Source of the DNA: Thermococcus sibiricus MM 739 | GTDB taxonomy: Archaea; Methanobacteriota_B; Thermococci; Thermococcales; Thermococcaceae | Length of the DNA: 64,000 nt | Assembly: GCF_000022545.1 (NCBI RefSeq) | Contig: NC_012883.1 | Location: 186,001-250,000 of the forward strand | Direction of reading: 5' to 3' | Part shown: positions 1 to 7,208 of the stretch, piece by piece | How the letters are laid out: each line of letters begins with the position of its first letter | Position numbering within the stretch: position 1 is the stretch's first letter | The notes under the pieces: generated by a model | The model's input: only the letters and a program-made list of their open reading frames with translations | The model's database searches: none | What the model was told of the DNA's origin: nothing | Translations under genes and position numbers: made by a program

Positions 1-159
1 AATGATTGCACTTTTATCACTTCTGTCTTTGGCGATTATAAATAATTTATCCCCTTCTTCATCATAGTTTACTTCCTCTATTACAAAGGGTACTATGGGA
101 AAACCATTCTCTTTCCTTATTCTATTGATTCTTTCTGCTAGTTCCTCTTTGGCAAACAT
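1..159 (-). CDS. Hypothetical protein, 3' part outside the window
   Basis: The N-terminal 53 residues are visible, starting at the ATG at 159-157 and running off the left edge. The sequence is charged and soluble-looking, with an amphipathic start (FAKEELAERINRIRKENGF) followed by a probable beta hairpin. There is no signal peptide or membrane segment. Its ATG overlaps the TAA of the upstream small gene by one base (TAATG), so the two are translationally coupled and probably function together. I do not recognise the family. Confidence 0.75.
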   Translation of the reverse strand, partial: MFAKEELAERINRIRKENGFPIVPFVIEEVNYDEEGDKLFIIAKDRSDKSAII

Positions 160-434
160 TAACTCACCCGATAAGCTTTTGCACACTCGTAAATTTCTTG
201 AGCGATTTTTAAGGCCTCTTCTTTATTGTCTGTTTCTTTTACTATTATTTTTCCACTTGGGAATATGCTGATATCATATGCTTTTCTCACAAGAGCTAGA
301 AACCTTGTTACTCTTTTTATTTGATACCCTCTCTCAGCTAGGCATTCACACACTTCTTCTAGATCAAGATCAAATTTCTCTTGAGGGGTGATGTTTATGG
401 CCTTCATGCTTGTGCATGGTTTTGCAACTAACAT
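159..434 (-). CDS. Small protein resembling a single TBP-type repeat
   Basis: This 91-residue protein has no signal peptide. Residues 20-85 follow the order of one TATA-binding-protein half: FDLDLEEV, a turn, a hydrophobic strand, then the phrase ISIFPSGKIIVK and an alanine-rich helix. Archaeal TBP repeats have LLFSSGKIV in the same place. The phenylalanines TBP uses to kink DNA are not clearly conserved. The start at 434 has GGTGG about 5 bases upstream; an internal Met at residue 10 is the alternative. The gene overlaps the next one by one base. The TBP-like fold is inferred from pattern only. Confidence 0.7.
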   Translation of the reverse strand: MLVAKPCTSMKAINITPQEKFDLDLEEVCECLAERGYQIKRVTRFLALVRKAYDISIFPSGKIIVKETDNKEEALKIAQEIYECAKAYRVS

Positions 435-452
435 AGAACCACCAGTAGGAAT

Positions 453-474
453 TTTATGAGCGTGGGTTCATAAA
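453..474. promoter_or_regulatory. Inverted repeat at the promoter of the TBP-like gene
   Basis: The 7-bp arms TTTATGA (453-459) and TCATAAA (468-474) are separated by 8 bases. On the minus strand the right arm supplies a TATA-like TTTATGAA about 35 bases before the start at 434. It may be a regulator site or simply the promoter. Confidence 0.3.
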
Positions 475-506
475 TTTAATTGAAGAAAAGACAAATCCAA
501 AAAAAC

Positions 507-1091
507 TCATCTTTTCCATAATGCGATCCCTAAAACTAGGAGTGCCAAAAGACCTCCTAGAGGGAGAATAATTTTTGTTAAATCTTTATCTGTGTTTGTG
601 GCAATATCTTGAACAGTTTTTTGGTCTTCGAGGTCTTGAAGGATAAAGCTTATTTGCACTTCACCTGCGGGCATTGTTATCTTGTTTCCGTGTATTTCAA
701 GGGGTGAGTCACTCATATCCACCAAATCTGCTTCTTCAGGTAAGATTACGTCTACTGGAGCTTCTGATTTTAATGAAAGAGTCCAAATAAGGCCTTCTTT
801 GTTCATTAGATCTGGAGTGGAGTATATTATTTTTACTATTTGAGAGTTTTGAACAGTTATTGTGATCTCGTTTCCGTTTATGGAATATTCTAGAGGGTTA
901 CCATTTTCATCTATAACAAAGATGTCCTCGTAATGATCCCCGAGCAGGGATGATGTAACTTGAGTTGTATAGTCGTCCACAGGCATTTCAATTTCCACAG
1001 TTGCATAGCCATCTCCATAGGGTGTAATGGTTATGCTCTGGGCATTCACAAGAGGGATGAAAAGTAAAAGGGCAAGTAGAGTTCTCTTCAT
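507..1091 (-). CDS. Secreted membrane-anchored beta-rich protein
   Basis: The 194-residue protein has an N-terminal signal peptide (MKRTLLALLLFIPLVNAQS) and a C-terminal hydrophobic anchor (LPLGGLLALLVLGIALWKR), so it should sit outside the cell tethered to the membrane. The middle is rich in alternating beta-strand patterns with several Asp/Asn turns. The start at 1091 is preceded by GGAGGTG. It lies 30 bp behind the coiled-coil gene and is probably its operon partner. The overall plan resembles the C-terminal part of the frameshifted secreted protein at 35049-36483. Function unknown. Confidence 0.8.
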   Translation of the reverse strand: MKRTLLALLLFIPLVNAQSITITPYGDGYATVEIEMPVDDYTTQVTSSLLGDHYEDIFVIDENGNPLEYSINGNEITITVQNSQIVKIIYSTPDLMNKEGLIWTLSLKSEAPVDVILPEEADLVDMSDSPLEIHGNKITMPAGEVQISFILQDLEDQKTVQDIATNTDKDLTKIILPLGGLLALLVLGIALWKR

Positions 1092-1121
1092 TCATTTCAC
1101 CTCCGCAAAAATTTAGAGAAA

Positions 1122-2324
1122 TCAAGCATGCCGTAGGATAAACTCGTCGACCTTGTGGAGCATGTCTAAGGCTATTGCAAAATGCATCTTAGCTTCAGCG
1201 GGTTTTCTGTTTTTAAGGAGTTCGATTCCAAGTCTTATTTCTTGTATGGATGTTTTGAGCTGAAGTTCTGCTCTCCTGGTGTCTACTCCCCTTCTTCCAA
1301 GTTCTCTTAACTCCCTTGAATCTTTCTGGATTCTTATTGTCATCTCTCTGAGGAATCCTTTTAAGTCTCCCAATCTCTCTTGGACTTCTCTTTCATGGAA
1401 CTTCTTCTGAAGGAAGGCCATTGCCCGATGGAATTCTTTTATTGTCTCTGTATTCTCTCTCATAACTTGAAGAGCCTCATCGTATTTCCCTTCATCTGCA
1501 AGGGCCTTAACTTCACTATAAATCTCCTTAAATGCTTCGAGTCTTTCCTGGAGCTCATGAGCGTCGTAACCCTTTTCTTCTGCCATTTCAACGACTTTCT
1601 CTGCTGTTTCTATCCCTCTTGCACCTTTCTCTAGGAATTCATTTACTATTTTGTCTGCATTTGCTTCTACAAGCTCCTTTCTGATTCTTCTAAGTTCTTC
1701 ATCTAAGGCAGCTTTCTTTTCTCTGGCGATTTCAAGATCTTCCCTAGCTTTTTCAAGATCTTTAGCTTTTATGTCTTCCAGCACAGCCTTATATGCATCT
1801 TTAGTCTCTTGTAAGAGCGTCGTTGTATTTCCCACGTCAATTCCCTGTCTCTGGGCAATTTCTATTGTCTTTTCGGCCATTCTGAAGTAGCCTTCCATTC
1901 TCTTTATCTCTTCCGGAAGCCTTTCCTTAAGCTCTTCCTTCCCTCTCTCGAAGCTCTTTAGCACTTCTCTGTAGTGGTGCATTGCAGTGAGGCCGTTTAT
2001 TATTGTGTTGTAATAGTCGTCGCTTTCATATGCATTCGTGGCAACTTCTTTATATTGTTCCGCTAACTGGTAGTGTCTCATGATACTTGAGTTCTCAGGA
2101 AGATTTACATTATTGATTAACTTTGTTGTTATGTTGCTCAATCTTTCAAGGGCAACGACAATTTGATTGGCTATCTTTTCCTCTTGAGTTATATTTTGTA
2201 TCTCTGGTGGCAGGTATTCTGTTTCATTTTCTATAGTGGCATTTTCATCTGCTAGGCTCAAACCTGCAGGGATTATGCTCCCCACCAAGAGAGCCATTAA
2301 CAACCAAACCTTCAACCACTTCAT
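1122..2324 (-). CDS. Secreted coiled-coil protein
   Basis: The 400-residue protein starts with a signal peptide (KWLKVWLLMALLVGSIIPAGLSLA) followed by a short Asn/Glu-rich stretch with N-glycosylation sequons. Residues from about 80 to the end are almost entirely charged helix with heptad-like spacing, typical of long coiled coils. There is no obvious C-terminal anchor. I chose the ATG at 2324 because GGTGATGGAC lies directly before it; ATG and GTG codons further upstream fall inside the ribosome-binding site. It is first in a two-gene operon with the anchored protein downstream. An envelope scaffolding role is only a guess. Confidence 0.8.
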   Translation of the reverse strand: MKWLKVWLLMALLVGSIIPAGLSLADENATIENETEYLPPEIQNITQEEKIANQIVVALERLSNITTKLINNVNLPENSSIMRHYQLAEQYKEVATNAYESDDYYNTIINGLTAMHHYREVLKSFERGKEELKERLPEEIKRMEGYFRMAEKTIEIAQRQGIDVGNTTTLLQETKDAYKAVLEDIKAKDLEKAREDLEIAREKKAALDEELRRIRKELVEANADKIVNEFLEKGARGIETAEKVVEMAEEKGYDAHELQERLEAFKEIYSEVKALADEGKYDEALQVMRENTETIKEFHRAMAFLQKKFHEREVQERLGDLKGFLREMTIRIQKDSRELRELGRRGVDTRRAELQLKTSIQEIRLGIELLKNRKPAEAKMHFAIALDMLHKVDEFILRHA

Positions 2325-2378
2325 GTCCATCACCATTCTTAACTAGGCTTTTTAGTTATTTTAGGAACTCGGTGAAAA

Positions 2379-2397
2379 GAACGTTTCGGAACGTTTC
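2379..2397. promoter_or_regulatory. Tandem GAACGTTTC repeat upstream of the secreted-protein operon
   Basis: Two perfect 9-bp copies of GAACGTTTC (2379-2387 and 2389-2397) lie 10 bp apart, one helical turn, about 55 bp before the start at 2324. The stretch 2325-2564 holds no gene. It also carries a TATA-like TGTATAAACC on the minus strand near 2490 and T-rich segments suited to terminating the cysteine desulfurase transcript. Confidence 0.35.
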
Positions 2398-2564
2398 ATT
2401 TTTATTTTAAGCTCTTTTTAGTAGGTTTTATGGGATTAAATTCTACATGATAGGGCAAAATGTCGCTATGAACGATGAGAAACGGTTTATACAAAATAAC
2501 TTTTTCAGGGCTTTTTAGAATAAGTATAAATTTTCGAAATTAAAGACAATAAGAAAAGAAGGAC

Positions 2565-3761
2565 TCATCTCAAACTCTTCACAAGCTCTTCCATAACCCC
2601 AAGGAATGTCTCAACTTCTTCAAGACTGTTGTATACGTGGAACGATGCTCTCACAGTTCCATTTATACCCAGTTTTTTCATTACTGGCAATGCACAGTGG
2701 TGACCGCTTCTCACCATAATTTTATGCTCGTCCAATACAGCAGCAACATCGTGTGGATGCAGTGGTGGAACGTTAAAGCTCACAACTCCAGCATGTTTCT
2801 TTAAGTCTCTTGGCCCATACCACGGCACCTCAAGCTCCGTTAGTCCCTCAGTTGTTCTCTTTACAAGCTTATGTTCTTGCTTTTCGATTTTGTCTATGCC
2901 TATTTTTTCAATATATTTTATTCCCGCCGCAAGGCCTATTGTTCCGCCGATGTTTGGTGTTCCAGCTTCAAACCGCTCTGGTGGCTCTGTGAGCTTGTAG
3001 TCGTATAAGTCAACGTCTTCAATGGTTCCTCCGCCGATTAATGGGGGCTCAAACACATCGAAGAACTCCTCCCTTATATAAAGCACGCCTATTCCCGTTG
3101 GTCCCATTGGGCCTTTGTGACCTGAGAATGCCAAGAAGTCTGCATGAAGTTTGTTCACGTCTACTTCCATATGTCCAACACTTTGAGCTGCATCCACCAC
3201 AAATATTGCCCCTTCATCTTTTGCCATCTTTCCAAGTTCTTCAACTTCATGAATAACTCCGAGAGCATTAGAAACGTGTTGAACCGCCACAATTTTTGCC
3301 CTTTTGGTCTTCTTTTCTGCATCTGCTAAATCCAAATTACCTTCGTTGTCTCCTTCAATTATCTCCAGTTTGAGGTCTAGTTTTTTGGCCAATCTCTGCC
3401 ATGGGAGCAAATCGGAGTGGTGCTCGTAAGGAGTTGTGACTATCTTATCACCCTTTTTTAACACTCCTTCAAGTCCTAAAGCAGCCAAGTTAAGACTCTC
3501 ACTCGTATTTTTTGTAAAAATTATCTCTTCAAATTTTGCTCCAATAAACTTGGCTGTGATTTCTCTTGATTTTTCGTATTCATGAGTTGCCTTTTGAGAA
3601 AGTCTATGCACTCCACGATGGACATTGGCTCTGTATTTTAAATAGTACTCATCCATAGCTTCAACAACTGGCTTAGGAGTTAGAGAAGTCGCAGTGTTGT
3701 CAAAATATATAACCTCCTGGGTTAAAGGGATATCTTTTCGGACGTCCTCTGGTATCTTCAT
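2565..3761 (-). CDS. SufS-like cysteine desulfurase
   Basis: This 398-residue fold-type I PLP enzyme should release sulfur from cysteine to give alanine and a protein persulfide, for Fe-S clusters or thiolated tRNA. The PLP lysine is in SGHKGPMGPTG, the aspartate motif is VDAAQSVGH, and the persulfide cysteine is in RSGHHCALP, which matches group II (SufS/CsdA). I placed the start at 3761 because GGTGGT lies 4 bases before that ATG; an in-frame upstream ATG at 3815 has no such site. It is a single gene with no Suf partner here and is divergent from the RibU-like gene. Confidence 0.92.
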   Translation of the reverse strand: MKIPEDVRKDIPLTQEVIYFDNTATSLTPKPVVEAMDEYYLKYRANVHRGVHRLSQKATHEYEKSREITAKFIGAKFEEIIFTKNTSESLNLAALGLEGVLKKGDKIVTTPYEHHSDLLPWQRLAKKLDLKLEIIEGDNEGNLDLADAEKKTKRAKIVAVQHVSNALGVIHEVEELGKMAKDEGAIFVVDAAQSVGHMEVDVNKLHADFLAFSGHKGPMGPTGIGVLYIREEFFDVFEPPLIGGGTIEDVDLYDYKLTEPPERFEAGTPNIGGTIGLAAGIKYIEKIGIDKIEKQEHKLVKRTTEGLTELEVPWYGPRDLKKHAGVVSFNVPPLHPHDVAAVLDEHKIMVRSGHHCALPVMKKLGINGTVRASFHVYNSLEEVETFLGVMEELVKSLR

Positions 3762-3832
3762 ATGAACCACCATGAGAATTAACTTCGTAGAACATATAAA
3801 GGCTTTGCTTCCCATCTTTGTCCTTTCAAATA

Positions 3833-3873
3833 TTCCAATTATGGAACAAAATTTTATAAATATTGGAACAAAA
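3833..3873 (+). promoter_or_regulatory. Promoter with GGAACAAAA direct repeats flanking the TATA box
   Basis: GGAACAAAA occurs at 3843-3851 and 3865-3873, exactly 22 bp apart (two helical turns), on either side of the TATA box TTTATAAAT (3853-3861). A reversed half site (TTCC at 3833-3836) precedes them. The arrangement looks like cooperative repressor binding controlling the S-component gene that starts at 3891. Confidence 0.45.
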
Positions 3874-3890
3874 AATCCTGTGGTGGTAAA

Positions 3891-4475
3891 ATGAAAGCAA
3901 GAGAGATAGCTCTGATAGGGTTGCTGTTAAGTTTATCACTTGTTCTTGAAGTCTCTCCACTTAAAGTTCCAACCCAGTGGGGAATGAGCATTGACTTGGT
4001 GGCTGTTCCGATGGTAATTATTTACGTTATCATGGGATTCTGGAGCAGTGTAACAGCTTTAATTTTGCTCTTTGTGGGGTTAAGTTTGGTATCGTCTGCT
4101 TCTTGGCTTGGGGCTAGTATGAAATTCTTTGCAACTTTGAGTTTAGTGTTAGGTCTTGAACTAGCTAAGAGGATAACAAAATTCGATTTTAAGAATTTCA
4201 ATGAGAAAAAGTTTGTGATCTTTGTAGTGCTCGCATATAGTATGGGCATTGCAATCAGAATTCCAGTCATGGTTATTATGAACTACTACTATGCTATACC
4301 TCTCTGGCTTGGTATTCCAAAAGAGCAGGTGATTCCAACTATTGAAGAGTGGTTCCATATTCCATTCTGGCTGGTAATAGGCATTCCAAATGCTATTCAA
4401 AGTGCTGTGGATGTTTTAGTGGGAGTTTTAGTCTCTTTACCGGTTATTAGGGCACTACCGCACATCCTTGAGTGA
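3891..4475 (+). CDS. ECF transporter S component, RibU-like
   Basis: The 194-residue integral membrane protein has about six hydrophobic segments. The N-terminal KAREIALIGLLLSLSLVLE is typical of energy-coupling-factor substrate-binding subunits. The later stretch IRIPVMVIMNYYYAIPLW matches the R..VM...NY...P pattern of RibU riboflavin-binding subunits, and the last helix is preceded by IPNAIQSAVD. I therefore favour riboflavin, but the substrate is inferred. No ECF ATPase or T subunit lies nearby, so it would use a shared module. The ribosome-binding site is GGTGGT. The 3' end overlaps the convergent gene by 21 bp. Confidence 0.8.
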   Translation: MKAREIALIGLLLSLSLVLEVSPLKVPTQWGMSIDLVAVPMVIIYVIMGFWSSVTALILLFVGLSLVSSASWLGASMKFFATLSLVLGLELAKRITKFDFKNFNEKKFVIFVVLAYSMGIAIRIPVMVIMNYYYAIPLWLGIPKEQVIPTIEEWFHIPFWLVIGIPNAIQSAVDVLVGVLVSLPVIRALPHILE

Positions 4476-5570
4476 CTTTTTCCATCTTTCTGCATATCCT
4501 TTAAAAATTTCATTTTTTGTTTTCTCATAGAGCCATTCTAGGAGCTGAATGTGGAGTTCATGGTATTTTCTCATTGCCTTTCCGTGGATATTTGAATACA
4601 AACTCCATCCCTCTTTATCAAAATCTGGAAGAGCTTTTGCGACGGAGATTGTTCCGTTATCAAATAATTCTTTGGCATAGGGATCCTTTGTGACTTCCCA
4701 GTAGTAGTAGAGGCCCTGTAATGCTATTATATGACCGTTCAGGACCAGCTCATTTGAGTTGTAACCATATTCTAGTATCCAAAGTCCATAGGGAGATTCT
4801 ACAACAAATCCTCCCTCTTTGTATGGGATTTGGAAAGAGTTTAGGAGTAGTTTTGCGGTTTTTAAGTACGTTTCGTTTTTTGTTATTTGATATGCTTTTG
4901 CGTATAATCCCGCACCCATTCCTTGAGCATAACCTGAAACCCAAGGGATGGAAGAATTCTCGAAATGGAAATAATTAAGGAACAGAGCATATTCGACCTC
5001 ATTTTTCTTCTTGACAACTATGACCTCTTTCAGTTCGTCTAAGATCCTAAGGACCTCCTTTGTATCTCCGTTTTTAAAGTATATATCGGCCCAGTGAAGG
5101 GCACTCACTGGATAAAGCACAAGACCCCTAAAATTGTAATGAACAAAGGGAATAGAGGTGTTAAGATCTCCTTTAGCAAAGAAGACCTTCTCATAGGGGC
5201 TTTTATTCCCAAATGTCATGGGATAAAAGCTCTTTAAAGGAGAGATGTACTTGGAGTAGTATTCATCATTGGCCCTTAAAGTTAAGTAGAGTATTTTTAT
5301 CTGTTCTCTACTTATGCTCTCTTCTCCTTTCCAAACCTTTGCAAAGATTTTTGTGGGATAAGATGATTCTATACTTGAAAATAGGAAAAGGACATTCGTG
5401 GTGCTTAGGAATTTAAGAAAATTATTTAAAACAACTCTTTCGTTCTCATTCAGAATGTCTTCTACATCTTTCGATTTTTCTAGTATGGTTCTCTTTGAAA
5501 GTTCAAAGCTTCCAAAATATGAAGTCATTAAAAGAAGGAAGATCAAGAGCAGAGAGTAGATTTTCTTCAT
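4455..5570 (-). CDS. Secreted D-glucuronyl C5-epimerase-like protein, copy 2
   Basis: The 371-residue protein has an N-terminal hydrophobic leader (KKIYSLLLIFLLLMTSYFGS). From about residue 150 it has the helical C5-epimerase C-terminal domain: IPWVSGYAQGMGAGLY, NELVLNGHIIALQGLYYYW, then YHELHIQLLEWLY. In animals this fold epimerises glucuronate in heparan sulfate; the archaeal substrate is unknown. The ATG at 5570 is chosen because GGGTGA overlaps the stop of the upstream paralog 5 bp away. It shares long tracts of identical DNA with that paralog, suggesting gene conversion. Confidence 0.85.
   Translation of the reverse strand: MKKIYSLLLIFLLLMTSYFGSFELSKRTILEKSKDVEDILNENERVVLNNFLKFLSTTNVLFLFSSIESSYPTKIFAKVWKGEESISREQIKILYLTLRANDEYYSKYISPLKSFYPMTFGNKSPYEKVFFAKGDLNTSIPFVHYNFRGLVLYPVSALHWADIYFKNGDTKEVLRILDELKEVIVVKKKNEVEYALFLNYFHFENSSIPWVSGYAQGMGAGLYAKAYQITKNETYLKTAKLLLNSFQIPYKEGGFVVESPYGLWILEYGYNSNELVLNGHIIALQGLYYYWEVTKDPYAKELFDNGTISVAKALPDFDKEGWSLYSNIHGKAMRKYHELHIQLLEWLYEKTKNEIFKGYAERWKKSLKDVR
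4687..5108 (-). repeat. Repeat block, matches 5829-6250
   Basis: Within the two epimerase-like genes, identical tracts occur at a constant offset of 1142 bp: 4687-4763 (77 bp), 4840-4994 (155 bp) and 5077-5108 (32 bp). The intervening stretches are clearly diverged. Identity at synonymous positions suggests recent conversion rather than selection alone. Confidence 0.85.
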
Positions 5571-5575
5571 TGGAT

Positions 5576-7114
5576 TCACCCGAGATCTTCGGGTGGTAAT
5601 CCCCTGTAGATAAGGTAGTTGTTCCATTTTCTTGCATAATTGAAGAAATATTCATCGCCAGTAACATCATATAGCCATTTTAAGAGCTGGATATGGAGTC
5701 TATGGTAGAATTCACTTGCATCCCCGTGAATGTTTGAATACTTGCTCCATGAGTTGGTGTCAAAAATTGGGAGTGTTTTTTTCGTGCTCTCAACACCAGC
5801 TTGAAAGAGTTGCCATGCTTTTTCATCTTTTGTGACTTCCCAGTAGTAGTAGAGGCCCTGTAATGCTATTATATGACCGTTCAGGACCAGCTCATTTGAG
5901 TTGTAGTTGTATTCAAGATACCATGGGCCGTATTTTGTATTTGAAACAAATCCATTCTCTTTCAAAGATAAATCAAAGGAATTTAGGAGTAGTTTTGCGG
6001 TTTTTAAGTACGTTTCGTTTTTTGTTATTTGATATGCTTTTGCGTATAATCCCGCACCCATTCCTTGAGCATAACCTGAAACCCAAGGGATGGAAGAATT
6101 CTCGAAATGGAAATAATTAAGGAACAGAGCATATTCCTCGCTGTTGTAGTTTCCGAAATACATGAATTCTTGGAGATTATTTAGAAATTGTAATGCTATT
6201 TCATAATTTCCTCGTTTGAAGTATATATCGGCCCAGTGAAGGGCACTCACAGGATAATAACTTAAACCCCTACCTCTATAATATAAGAAAGGCAGTGAGG
6301 TATTAAGATCACCCTTAATTTTTATGGGGGAATAATAGGGGGTATTTTCAGAAAATATCACTACGGAAAAGTCTTTCTGAGGGGATGGATATTTGGAATA
6401 ATATTCGTTATTGGCTTTTAAAGTTAAATTAAATGCCTTTATATCAAGCATGCTGAGACCTTTCCACTTTGCGAGTTCTCCAAAGGCCCTTATCGCATAG
6501 AAAGAATCTCTATATGAACGAAGATATGTGATGTTGCCTGTTTTGGAATATTTGCTTAGGAATTCTTCTCTAATTTTTTTATTTATTTTGAGTTCTTCTT
6601 TGATTTTGTTTGGTACCTCTCCGTATACTTTTCGGATTTCTTTTACTAGGACCTCTTCGGAGACCATAAATACTTCATCCGGAATTTTTTCCCCTATTAT
6701 ACCGGACTTCTCAGTTTCAGGTTTAATTCTAAGAGTTTCATCTTCGTAGTACAGTTCTAGTGTTATCAGTATTCTCTCTCCATATGGAAATTTAAGGTTA
6801 ATCAGGTCTCTAGCACTCACTTTCTTTCCATACCAGTCCTTACCATTGGCATTTACAACAAATGTTACTTCTACTTCTCCATTATTCTCACTAACATATC
6901 CAACAAAATTTGGTTTGTTGAAGTCGTTTATAGTCTTGTTTCCAATTTTTACCTGAATCTCTGAAAGTTCAAAAGCAGCGCTTTTTTCATCTATTTGGAC
7001 ATAGATCTCGACTTTGGAGCCTGTAGGGGAGGATGAAATAGAATCTTCAACTGTGATACATCCAAGTGAAAGACTCACCAAAATAAGAACTCCTATTGTT
7101 TTAATTAACTTCAT
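5576..7114 (-). CDS. C5-epimerase-like lipoprotein, copy 1
   Basis: The 512-residue protein has a lipoprotein signal with lipobox LSLGC (Cys about residue 19), so it is probably lipid-anchored outside the cell. Residues 25-130 form a beta-rich domain not present in the shorter copy. From about 210 it has the C5-epimerase C-terminal helical domain with SGYAQGMGAGLYAKAYQ, NELVLNGHIIALQG and YHRLHIQLLKWLY. Copy 2 follows after 5 bp, so the pair is one operon. A role in trimming or modifying uronate-containing exopolysaccharide or glycan is plausible but unproven. The start has GTGAGGAGAT directly upstream. Confidence 0.85.
   Translation of the reverse strand: MKLIKTIGVLILVSLSLGCITVEDSISSSPTGSKVEIYVQIDEKSAAFELSEIQVKIGNKTINDFNKPNFVGYVSENNGEVEVTFVVNANGKDWYGKKVSARDLINLKFPYGERILITLELYYEDETLRIKPETEKSGIIGEKIPDEVFMVSEEVLVKEIRKVYGEVPNKIKEELKINKKIREEFLSKYSKTGNITYLRSYRDSFYAIRAFGELAKWKGLSMLDIKAFNLTLKANNEYYSKYPSPQKDFSVVIFSENTPYYSPIKIKGDLNTSLPFLYYRGRGLSYYPVSALHWADIYFKRGNYEIALQFLNNLQEFMYFGNYNSEEYALFLNYFHFENSSIPWVSGYAQGMGAGLYAKAYQITKNETYLKTAKLLLNSFDLSLKENGFVSNTKYGPWYLEYNYNSNELVLNGHIIALQGLYYYWEVTKDEKAWQLFQAGVESTKKTLPIFDTNSWSKYSNIHGDASEFYHRLHIQLLKWLYDVTGDEYFFNYARKWNNYLIYRGLPPEDLG
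5829..6250 (-). repeat. Repeat block, matches 4687-5108
   Basis: This is the partner of the block in the downstream gene: identical tracts at 5829-5905, 5982-6136 and 6219-6250, separated by diverged sequence of the same length. Confidence 0.85.
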
Positions 7115-7147
7115 ATCTCCTCACAATAGTTTAAAAGAAGAGGAGAA

Positions 7148-7174
7148 TATAAATTTTTCCGGCAAAAATTTATA
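7148..7174. promoter_or_regulatory. Perfect 11-bp inverted repeat in the divergent promoter
   Basis: The arms TATAAATTTTT (7148-7158) and AAAAATTTATA (7164-7174) are separated by CCGGC. Each arm carries a TATA box, so the element can serve both the lipoprotein gene (start 7114) and the ThiR-like gene (start 7209). The symmetry and position fit an operator for the adjacent HTH regulator. A second plus-strand TATA candidate lies at 7179-7190. Confidence 0.55.
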
Positions 7175-7208
7175 ACTGAGTTTTAAAAATAAATATTTGG
7201 TGATTAAT

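Noticed and set aside
5213-6120. Plus-strand frames in the epimerase-like genes
   Set aside because: They are antisense shadows. Their mutual similarity comes only from the identical tracts of the paralogs.
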